From NCBI GenBank assembly GCA_034620365.1, contig JAQGEQ010000011.1, positions 310,001-374,000 of the forward strand: a DNA stretch of 64,000 nucleotides, given 5' to 3'. A program made the position numbers and the translations under genes. The notes under the pieces were generated by a model that did not search any database, had not been told where the DNA came from, and saw nothing but the letters and a program-made list of their open reading frames with translations. The stretch comes from Pegea sp. RAD2-039 (taxonomy: Eukaryota; Chordata; Thaliacea; Salpida; Salpidae). Shown here in pieces: positions 14,001 through 26,000 of the stretch; within the stretch, counting starts at the first letter, position 1; each line of letters opens with the position of its first letter.

Positions 14001-17000
14001 TAAGCTTATTTGTTTAAAACTAGAATAAAAAATTGAAGCTTTGACTGAATGATGATCGAAAAGCTGAAGAACTAGATAAAAAGAGCAGCAAAATCTAAAC
14101 AACGATCACAAAACTTTAAAATATATAAAATCTGTTTGTTGTACAGAAATATTATGTCCTGCACTGAAGCAACCAAAACATTCATCCTTATCCTGCTCTT
14201 CAAACTCCCTATCTATTGGAGAGACTTGTTCAATTATTTGTGATGAGGGATATTTTCTGGATGGAGAAGATGTTTTGACTTGTGGTTAGTTTGTTTTTAA
14301 CTGAGTAAATAACACCGAAGGAAATTTATATTTCAAAATCAGAAAATCAGAAACAGATTGGAGTTTGGAACTATCCATTACCAAGTTGTTCTAAGATCTT
14401 ATGTCCGAAGCTGGGAGCAACTCCACTAAACGGTAAAAGAGATTGTGATGATGGAAACGCTCTTGACAGTATTTGCAGGTCAGTAGCATTTTACTTAGAT
14501 ACAATTAGTTCACAATTTGTTTTGTTAAATTAATTTTAGTTAAAATAATTCATTAAAAACATAAAAAAACTTTTGGAGATTAATATATTGGAAGAGTTTC
14601 TTAAAATCATTTTTAAATACTTTCCTTTTTATCAGTTATAAATGTGACGAAAATCATCGTCTTGTTGGATCAAAAGAAATTATTTGTATTGAAAATCCAG
14701 AAGACCCAGAGTTTGGAATGTGGAATAAAAAGCAACCAGTTTGTCAAGGTTTGAACGAATTATTTCGATTTAGAATTCAATAAGAAGATAAGTTTCAATT
14801 TGCAGAAATATTTTGTGATAAATTGACTGAACCTGATCATTCCAAAATCAGTTGTTCATCAAATGATGAAAGTGTTGGAAGTAAATGTGAAGTAGTTTGT
14901 GATGAAGGATATTATCTGGTTGGAACATCTCTACTGACTTGTGGTTGGTTTATTGTAGTTAGTATTTAGTTTAAGATTTTCATCTTTTGTATTCTAAGGA
15001 ACTGATGGAGATGTTGGTAAATGGTCAGATGATCTTCCTACTTGTGATAAGATCTTATGTCCAGAAGAAATAGCTGCTCCTGAAAACGGTGCTAGATCTT
15101 GTAGCAACGGTAGAATCTTAGGAAGTGTTTGTAGGTTAGTAGAGGGAGCTTGATGATAAATGATTTTCAAAATGCTAACCTTAAGTTTATGCTGAAAATA
15201 ATTTATGAGCTTTTTGTTAGTCAACAGAAATATTTAAAATTTTGTTAAATGTTGTAGAAATTTTCTTACTTCTAATAATTTCAAACATCTAACTATCTAA
15301 TTTTCGCTTGAAATGGAATAAAATATAATTATTTAATTACCAAATTGATGACTAGATACTTTTTCATTTATCATCGTTATTTAAGTTTTTGATTAACCTC
15401 AGAAATTACTGAGGACTGCTGAAGTGTTTCTTTAAAGTTTTTAGAAAACTCATAAACGCTATTATTGATAAAAATTAACGTTTAAACATCTCTACAAGTA
15501 TTATTTGAACTGTATTTAACTTTATTGATTATTCTTTAAACTCAACATTTATTTCAATAATTTTCTAAAACCTTTGAAAATTTTCTTAAATATGATTATT
15601 TAAACTCAGCTACAAATGCAAAACAAATTACCGAATGGTTGGAACAGATAAGTTGACTTGTGTGAGTAACACTGAAGATCCTTCAACTGGAGTGTGGAAT
15701 AATCCCCAACCTCAATGTGAAGGTAGATTGTTAAAAAAATAGAAAATAGTTGAATAGTTAGTTAATAATCAAAATGGATCACATGACTAAAATCTATGGA
15801 GATGAAGGTACTCGTCTGAAGTTAATTAAATTAATTTACAGAAATATTATGTCCTGCACTGAAGCAACCCAAACATTCATCTTTATCCTGCTCTTCAAAC
15901 TCCCTATCTATTGGAGAAACTTGTTCAATTATTTGTGATGAGGGATATTTTCTGGATGGAGAAGATGTTTTGACTTGTGGTTAGTTTGTTTTTAACTGAG
16001 TAAAAAACATCGAAAGAAATTTATATTTCAAAATCAGAAAATCAGAAACAGATTGGAGTTTGGAACTATCCATTACCAAGTTGTTCTAAGATCTTATGTC
16101 CGAAGCTGGGAGCAGTTCCACTAAAAGGTAACAGAGATTGTGATGATGGAAACGCTCTTGATAGTATTTGCAGGTCAGTAGCAATTTACTTAGATACAAT
16201 TAGTTCACAATTTCTTTTGGTAAATTAATTTTAGTTAAAGTAATTCATTACAAACATAAAAAAACTTTTGGAGATTAATATATTGGAAGAGTTTCTTAAA
16301 ATCATTTTTAAATACTTTCCTTTTTACCAGTTATAAATGTGACGAAAATCATCGTCTTGTTGGATCAAAAGAAATTATTTGTATTGAAAATCCAGAAGAC
16401 CCAGAGTTTGGAATGTGGAATAAAAAGCAACCAGTTTGTGAAGGTTTGAACGAATTATTTCGATTTAGAACTAAATTCAAAGATAAGTTTCAATTTGCAG
16501 AAATATTTTGTGATAAGTTGACTGAACCTGATCATTCCACAATCAGTTGTTCATCAGATTATGAAAGTGTTGGAAGTAAATGTGAAGTAGTTTGTGATGA
16601 AGGATATTATCTGGTTGGAACATCTCTACTGACTTGTGGTTGGTTTATTGTAGTTTGTAATTAGTTTAAGATTTTCATCTCTTGTATTCTAAGGAACTGA
16701 TGGAGTTGTCGGTAAATGGTCAGATGATCTTCCTATTTGTGATCAGATCTTATGTCCAGAAGAAATAGCTGCTCCTGAAAACGGTGCTAGATCTTGTAGC
16801 AACGGTAGAATCTTAGGAAGTGTTTGTAGGTTAGTAGAGGGAGCTTGATGATAAATGATTTTCAAAATGCTAACCTTAAGTTTATGATGAAAATAATTTA
16901 TGAGCTTTTTGTTAGTCAACAGAAGTATTTAAAATTTTGTTAAATGTCTTAGAAATTTTCTTACTTCTAATAATTTCAAACATCTAACTATCTAATTTTA

Positions 17001-20000
17001 GTTTGAAATGGAATAAAGTATAATTATTTAATTACCAAAATGATGACTAGATACTTTTTCTTTTATCATCGTTATTTAAGTTTTTGATTAACCTCAGAAA
17101 TTACTGAGAACTATTTAAGTGTTTCTTTAAAGTTAGTAGAAAACTCATAAACGCTATTAATGATAAAATTTAACTTTTAAACATCCTTACAAGTTTTATT
17201 TGAACTGTATTTAGATTTATAGATTATTATTTACATTCATCATTTATTTCTATAAATTACTAAAACTTTTTTAAATTTTTCATAAAAATGATTATTTAAA
17301 CTCAGCTACAAATGTGAAATAAATTACCGAATGGTTGGAACAGATAAGTTGACTTGTGTGAGTAACACTGAAGATCCTTCAACTGGAGTGTGGAATAATC
17401 CCCAACCTCAATGTGAAGGTAGATTGTTAAAAAAATAGAAAATAGTTGAATAGTTAGTTAATAATCAAAATGGATCACATGACTAAAATCTATGGAGATG
17501 AAGATACTCGTCTGAAGTTAACTAAATTAATTTACAGAAATATTATGTCCTGCACTGAAGCAACCCAAACATTCATCTTTATCCTGCTCTTCAAACTCCC
17601 TATCTATTGGAGAAACTTGTTCAATTATTTGTGATGAGGGATATTTTCTGGATGGAGAAGATGTTTTGACTTGTGGTTAGTTTGTTTGTAACTGAGTAAA
17701 AAACATCGAAAGAAATTTATATTTTACAATCAGAAAATCAGAGACAGATTGGAGTTTGGAACTATCCATTACCAAGTTGTTCTAAGATCTTATGTCCGAA
17801 GCTGGGAGCAGTTCCACTAAACGGTAACAGAGATTGTGATGATGGAAACGCTCTTGATAGTATTTGTAGGTCAGTAGCAATTTACTTAGATACAATTAGT
17901 TCACAATTTGTTTAGTTAAATTAATTTTAGTTAAAATAATTCATTAAAAACATAAATAAACTTTTGGAGATGAACATATTAGAAGAATTTCTTAAAATCA
18001 TTTTTAAATACTTTCCTTTTTACCAGTTATAAATGTGATGAAAATCATCGTCTTGTTGGATCAAAAGAAATTATTTGTATTGAAAATCCAGAAGACCCAG
18101 AGTATGGAATGTGGAATAAAAATCAACCAGTTTGTGAAGGTTTGAACGAATTATTTCGATTTAGAATTCATTTCAAGGATAAGTTTCAATTTGCAGAAAT
18201 ATTTTGTGTTAAATTGACTGAACCTGATCATTCCACAATCAGTTGTTCATCAGATTATGAAAGTGTTGGAAGTAAATGTGAAGTAGTTTGTGATGAAGGA
18301 TATTATCTGGTTGGAACATCTCTACTGACTTGTGGTTGGTTTATTGTAGTTTGTAATTAGTTTAAGATTTTCATCTTTTGTATTCTAAGGAACTGATGGA
18401 GATGTTGGTAAATGGTCAGATGATCTTCCTACTTGTGATAAGATCTTATGTCCAGAAGAAATAGCTGCTCCTGAAAACGGTGCTAGATCTTGTAGCAACG
18501 GTAGAATCTTAGGAAGTGTTTGTAGGTTAGTAGAGGGATCTTGATGATAAATGATTTTCAAAATGCTAATCTTAAGTTTATGCTGAAAATAATTTATGAG
18601 CTTTTTGTTAGTCAACAGAAATATTTAAAATTTTGTTAAATGTTGTAGAAATTTTCTTTCTTCTAATAATTTCAAACATCTAACTATCTAATTTTAGTTT
18701 GAAATGGAATAAAGTATAATTATTTAATTACCAAATTGATGACTAGATACTTTTTCTTTTATCATCGTTATTTAAGTTTTTGATTAACCTCAGAAATTAC
18801 TGAGAACTATTTAAGTGTTTCTTTAAAGTTTGTAGAAAACTCATAAACGCTATTATTGATAAAAATTAACGTTTAAACATCCTTACAAGTTTTATTTGAA
18901 CTGTATTTAGATTTATAGATTATTATTTACATTGATCATTTATTTCTATAAATTACTAAAACTTTTTTAAATTTTTCATAAAAATGATTATTTAAACTCA
19001 GCTACAAATGTGAAATAAATTACCGAATGGTTGGAACAGATAAGTTGACTTGTGTGAGTAACACTGAAGATCCTTCAACTGGAGTGTGGAATAATCCCCA
19101 ACCTCAATGTGAAGGTAGATTGTTAAAAAAATAGAAAATAGTTGAATAGTTAGTTAATAATCAAAATGGATCACATGACTAAAATCTATGGAGATGAAGA
19201 TACTCGTCTGAAGTTAACTAAATTAATTTACAGAAATATTATGTCCTGCACTGAAGCAACCCAAACATTCATCTTTATCCTGCTCTTCAAACTCCCTATC
19301 TATTGGAGAAACTTGTTCAATTATTTGTGATGAGGGATATTTTCTGGATGGAGAAGATGTTTTGACTTGTGGTTAGTTTGTTTGTAACTGAGTAAAAAAC
19401 ATCGAAAGAAATTTATATTTTACAATCAGAAAATCAGAGACAGATTGGAGTTTGGAACTATCCATTACCAAGTTGTTCTAAGATCTTATGTCCGAAGCTG
19501 GGAGCAGTTCCACTAAACGGTAACAGAGATTGTGATGATGGAAACGCTCTTGATAGTATTTGTAGGTCAGTAGCAATTTACTTAGATACAATTAGTTCAC
19601 AATTTGTTTAGTTAAATTAATTTTAGTTAAAATAATTCATTAAAAACATAAATAAACTTTTGGAGATAAACATATTAGAAGAGTTTCTTAAAATCATTTT
19701 TAAATACTTTCCTTTTTACCAGTTATAAATGTGATGAAAATCATCGTCTTGTTGGATCAAAAGAAATTATTTGTATTGAAAATCCAGAAGACCCAGAGTA
19801 TGGAATGTGGAATAAAAATCAACCAGTTTGTGAAGGTTTGAACGAATTATTTCGATTTAGAATTCATTTCAAGATAAGTTTCAATTTGCAGAAATATTTT
19901 GTGTTAAATTGACTGAACCTGATCATTCCACAATCAGTTGTTCATCAGATTATGAAAGTGTTGGAAGTAAATGTGAAGTAGTTTGTGATGAAGGATATTA

Positions 20001-23000
20001 TCTGGTTGGAACATCTCTACTGACTTGTGGTTGGTTTATTGTAGTTTGTAATTAGTTTAAGATTTTCATCTCTTGTATTCTAAGGAACTGATAGAGTTGT
20101 CGGTAAATGGTCAGATGATCTTCCTATTTGTGATCAGATCTTATGTCCAGAAGAAATAGCTGCTCCTGAAAACGGTGCTAGATCTTGTAGCAACGGTAGA
20201 ATCTTAGGAAGTGTTTGTAGGTTAGTAGAGGGAGCTTGATGATAAATGATTTTCAAAATGCTAATCTTAAGTTTATGATGAAAATAATTTATGAGCTTTT
20301 TGTTAGTCAACAGAAGTATTTAAAATTTTGTTAAATGTTGTAGAAATTTTCTTACTTCTAATAATTTCAAACATCTAACTATCTAATTTTAGTTTGAAAT
20401 GGAATAAAATATCATTATTTAATTACCAAATTGATGAATAGATACTTTTTCATTTATCATCGTTATTTAAGTTTTTGATTAACCACAGAAATTACTGAGG
20501 ACTGCTGAAGTGTTTCTTTAAAGTTTTTAGAAAACTCATAAACGCTATTAATGATAAAAACTAACGTTTAAACATCTCTACAAGGTTTATTTGAACTGTA
20601 TTTAACTTTATTGATTATTATTTACATTCATCATTTATTTCAATAATTTTCTAAAACCTTTGAAAATTTTCTTAAATATGATTATTTAAACTCAGCTACA
20701 AATGCAAAACAAATTACCGAATGGTTGGAACAGATAAGTTGACTTGTGTGAGTAACACTGAAGATCCTTCAACTGGAGTGTGGAATAATCCCCAACATCA
20801 ATGCGAAGGTAGATTGTTAAAAAAAAAGAAAATAGTTGAATAGTTAGTTAATAATCAAAATGAATCACATGACTAAAATCTATGGAGATGAAGGTACTCG
20901 TCTGAAATTAACTAAATTAATTTACAGAAATATTATGTCCTGCACTGAAGCAACCCAAACATTCATCTTTATCCTGCTCTTCAAACTCCCTATCTATTGG
21001 AGAAACTTGTTCAATTATTTGTGATGAGGGATATTTTCTGGATGGAGAAGATGTTTTGACTTGTGGTTAGTTTGTTTGTAACTGAGTAAAAAACATCGAA
21101 AGAAATTTATATTTCAAAATCAGAAAATCAGAAACAGATTGGAGTTTGGAACTATCCATTACCAAGTTGTTCTAAGATCTTATGTCCGAAGCTGGGAGCA
21201 GTTCCACTAAACGGTAACAGAGATTGTGATGATGGAAACGCTCTTGATAGTATTTGCAGGTCAGTAGCAATTTACTTAGATACAATTAGTTCACAATTTC
21301 TTTTGGTAAATTAATTTTAGTTAAACTAATTCATTAAAAACATAAAAAAACTTTTGGAGATAAATATATTAGAAGAATTTCTTAAAATCATTTTTAAATA
21401 CTTTCCTTTTTACCAGTTATAAATGTGACGAAAATCATCGTCTTGTTGGATCAAAAGAAATTATTTGTATTGAAAATCCAGAAGACCCAGAGTTTGGAAT
21501 GTGGAATAAAAAGCAACCAGTTTGTGAAGGTTTGAACGAATTATTTCGATTTAGAATTCAATTCAAAGATAAGTTTCAATTTGCAGAAATATTTTGTGAT
21601 AAATTGACTGAACCTGATCATTCCACAATCAGTTGTTCATCAGATTATGAAAGTGTTGGAAGTAAATGTGAAGTAGTTTGTGATGAAGGATATTATCTGG
21701 TTGGAACATCTCTACTGACTTGTGGTTGGTTTATTGTAGTTTGTAATTAGTTTAAGATTTTCATCTTTTGTATTCTAAGGAACTGATGGAGATGTTGGTA
21801 AATGGTCAGATGATCTTCCTACTTGTGATAAGATCTTATGTCCAGAAGAAATAGCTGCTCCTGAAAACGGTGCTAGATCTTGTAGCAACGGTAGAATCTT
21901 AGGAAGTGTTTGTAGGTTAGTAGAGGGAGCTTGATGATAAATGATTTTCAAAATGCTAATCTTAAGTTTATGCTGAAAATAATTTATGAGCTTTTTGTTA
22001 GTCAACAGAAGTATTTGAAATTTTGTTAAATGTCTTAGAAATTTTCTTACTTCTAATAATTTCAAACATCTAACTAACTAACTATCTAATTTTAGTTTGA
22101 AATGGAATAAAGTATAATTATTTAATTACCAAATTGATGACTAGATACTTTTTCTTTTATCATCGTTATTTAAGTTTTTGATTAACCTCAGAAATTACTG
22201 AGAACTATTTAAGTGTTTCTTTAAAGTTTGTAGAAAACTCATAAACGCTATTAATGATAAAAATTAACGTTTAAACATCCTTACAAGTTTTATTTGAACT
22301 GTATTTAGATTTATTGATTATTCTTTAAACTCAACATTTATTTCAATAATTTTCTAAAACCTTTGAAAATTTTCTTAAATATGATTATTTAAACTCAGCT
22401 ACAAATGCGAAACAAATTACCGAATGGTTGGAACAGATAAGTTGACTTGTGTGAGTAACACTGAAGATCCTTCAACTGGAGTGTGGAATAATCCCCAACC
22501 TCAATGTGAAGGTAGATTGTTAAAAAAATAGAAAATAGTTGAATAGTTAGTTAATAATCAAAATGGATCACATGACTAAAATCTATGGAGATGAAGGTAC
22601 TCGTCTGAAGTTAACTAAATTAATTTACAGAAATATTATGTCCTGCACTGAAGCAACCCAAACATTCATCTTTATCCTGCTCTTCAAACTCCCTATCTAT
22701 TGGAGAAACTTGTTCATTTATTTGTGATGAGGGATATTTTCTGGATGGAGAAGATGTTCTGACTTGTGGTTAGTTTGTTTTTAACTGAGTAAAAAACATC
22801 GAAAGAAATTTATATTTCAAAATCAGAAAATCAGAAACAGATTGGAGTTTGGAACTATCCATTACCAAGTTGTTCTAAGATCTTATGTCCGAAGCTGGGA
22901 GCAGTTCCACTAAACGGTAACAGAGATTGTGATGATGGAAACGCTCTTGATAGTATTTGCAGGTCAGTAGCAATTTATTTAGATACAATTAGTTCACAAT

Positions 23001-26000
23001 TTGTTTTGTTAAATTAATTTTAGTTAAAGTAATTCATTAAAAACATAAAAAAACTTTTGGAGATTAATATATTAGAAGAGTTTCTTAAAATCATTTTTAA
23101 ATACTTTCCTTTTACCAGTTATAAATGTGATGAAAATCATCGTCTTGTTGGATCAAAAGAAATTATTTGTATTGAAAATCCAGAAGACCCAGAGTTTGGA
23201 ATGTGGAATAAAAAGCAACCAGTTTGTGAAGGTTTGAACGAATTATTTCGATTTAGAATTAAATTCAAAGATAAGTTTCAATTTGCAGAAATATTTTGTG
23301 ATAAGTTGACTGAACCTGATCATTCCACAATCAGTTGTTCATCAGATTATGAAAGTGTTGGAAGTAAATGTGAAGTAGTTTGTGATGAAGGATATTATCT
23401 GGTTGGAACATCTCTACTGACTTGTGGTTGGTTTATTTTAGTTAGTAATTAGTTTAAGATTTTCATCTTTCGTATTCTAAGGAACTGATGTAGATGTCGG
23501 TAAATGGTCAGATAATCTTCCTACTTGTGATCAGATCTTATGTCCAGAAGAAATAGCAGCTCCTGAAAACGGTGCTAGATCTTGCAGCAACGGAAGAGTA
23601 TTAGGAAGTGTTTGTAGGTTAGTAGAGATAGTTACATGTGTCGTTAGATGCTATCCTGAAATAGTTTTTGTAATTTTATAAAATTTTTTTGTTTGTTTTA
23701 ATAATTTAAAGGTTTGAAATTTTTCTACTATTAATAATTGTTTTATTTTTCTCCAATTTTCTTAAGAATGTTGAGTTTTCAATTGAGTTTAATTTTTTGT
23801 TAAAATTTATTAAACAGCCTGGTTAATAATGGTAACTTTTCTCATATTTTTGATAAATGCTCTGTTTTAAGTTAATTGAAAATATTTAATTCTTTAGATC
23901 CTTCTTAATATATATTTTCCTTTCTATAACTATTTTTATATTTTTTCTAGTTACGAATGTGACTCTAACTTTCTTTTAGTTGGAACTGACTCTATAGTTT
24001 GTGTTAAAGATAATAATTATTCAGGTGTTGGTATGTGGAATAACCCGCAACCTGTCTGTCAAGGTGACACTATTATTTATTTATTTTTTTATTTGATTAT
24101 ACTTTTTTGTTGTTCTATCTATTCCGTTTATTGGGTTTTCAAAAAACTATAACTTCTTTATGTTAAATTATGTAATTACAATTAAGTAAAATGTTAGTTT
24201 ATTCTTTATATAATTTTCCATGGTTTTCAGAACGTTTTTGTAATGACTTAATTCAACCCAACAACTCATACGTATATTGTGATTCATCTGATCATCGTGT
24301 TGGAGATAGTTGCTATATAACTTGCTTTGAAGGGTTGTACATTGAAGGTTCCGATTATCTAATATGTGGTAAGTAATATTTTTTATTGTTATAAGATTAA
24401 TTATTATTCTATATCTTGTTTTATTTTTTAGAAAATAAAAATAACGTAATGATATGGAGTGATCCTCCTCCTGAGTGCAAACAGATCTTTTGTGAAGATC
24501 TTGGTGAGGCACCAAGTAATAGCGTTCGAGTTTGTAGTGCAGGAAATCTTTTTAGTAGTGTTTGCAAGTCAGTAGTTACAGGTTTTGAACTATAAAATCT
24601 ACTTTAATACTTTGTATAGTTTTTTTTGTGATGAAAACTTTATATTGGTTGGAAGCCTGGAGATTCATTGCTTAGAAAACTCTTCAATGGCTGAACATGG
24701 AGCTTGGGATGTGAAGCAACCTTATTGCAAGGGTTCGTGATAGATTAATTTTTTTGTATTTATTGAATTTTGCTTAGAGAATTTTTGTTACAAAACTTGT
24801 AAATCTTTTGTATTTTTCTATTAGCTCACAAAATGAAATATTAAGGTTGGTGTTAAAAGAAATAAATATTTTTCTAAACATTTGCATTAAGTACTTTGCC
24901 TATTATCGTTTACATAGAAACATAGAGACCAGCTGAAGTTTCTGAAAAATTAAAAATACAATAATTCAGTTAATCAAAATTCCAAACTGATTTTCTTTTT
25001 TATATATTTAAGTTGAAATTATCTGAAATATTTTACCAGAAATTATTTGCTATGAGTTGGATGTTCCTGAACACTCCACAATGTCCTGCTCATCAGAGAA
25101 ACTAAATGTTGGAGTCTCATGTTCGTTTGCAGCTGACCGCGGTTATTACCGCGTCGGACCAGAAGAAGTTACCTGTGGTACATCAGTATTTATTAAGTTT
25201 GATATTTTACACAATATATACAAATATTATTTATATATTTATTTAACTAATTTATTACTTTCAAAAGTTGATTACTACAATATCACAAAATTATTATATA
25301 TTTGAATTTAAAATAGTTTTGACAAAAAAATTAAATGTTTGTTGATTTTTTGTTGAATGAAAGAGTCTAGTGATTATGGAACATATTATCCGGATGAGTA
25401 TGCAGCTGATGATGGAGTATGGAGTGAATTACCCCCAGTGTTTAAACCAATGATTTGTCCTGAACTTGAAGGACTTCATAACGGTGAACAATCTTGTTCA
25501 AACGGAAGAAACCTTGATAGTATTTGCAGGTTGGTTGTAAAAAAAAATTTTCTGCTTAAAAGTTGACATCAGTACAATGTCTGATGTAAGACGGATTTTT
25601 TTATAGCTACGTTTGCAATACAAATTATAAAATAACTGGCCCTGCTGTTATTGAGTGTATAGAAAGTAGTGAAGACAAAACAGGAGCAGTTTGGGATAAA
25701 GAACCACCGATATGCAAAGGTAAACTTTATTTAGAAGTAATTATTCACATTACAGATTTACAAATCTAAATTCTGCTTGGCAGAGATTTTTTGTCCACTT
25801 TTAAGTGCTCCACAAAACTCAGAAATGTTCTGTTCATCAACCACTTATAACATTGGAGTGGAATGCATTGTGGAGTGTAACTACGGTTATTATTTGGAAG
25901 GTTCTGAAACTGTTACGTGCTGTAAGTTAAATACAAATTGTTCTTATATAAATCATCGACACCTATATTTAAAAATTATTATTTCAAAGCTATTATGTCA

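Larger units (their letters stand above)
14147..23627 (+). repeat. Tandem array of ~1.7 kb six-exon units, 5.6 copies
   Basis: Six consecutive copies start at 14147, 15842, 17538, 19234, 20928 and 22631 (spacing 1694-1703 nt). Each full unit has six exons A-F (138, 136, 113, 138, 136, 113 nt = 774 nt, 258 aa) encoding four CCPs. It begins and ends in phase 1, so adding or losing a unit keeps the frame. Introns match about as well as exons, which indicates recent duplication or continuing gene conversion. Homology stops at about 23627, just after exon E of copy 6; the sixth F exon (23951-24063) is clearly diverged. Within a unit, A-B-C and D-E-F are older relatives of each other. Confidence 0.93.

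Noticed and set aside
14994-22065. Repeated minus-strand ORFs of 76-96 codons inside the array (14994-15224, 18385-18615, 21775-22065)
   Set aside because: They are antisense shadows of exon E and its flanking intron, repeated because the unit is repeated; no independent coding signal.
16413-23452. Plus-strand ORFs starting MWNKKQ that run across the C-D intron
   Set aside because: They fuse exons C and D through a 57-nt in-frame intron. Unit 1 has a stop and unit 4 is one base shorter there, and the GT/AG phases fit splicing, so they are not separate genes.
14147-23627. CRISPR-like or satellite array
   Set aside because: The repeats are 1.7 kb long with spliced CCP exons; this is genic tandem duplication.
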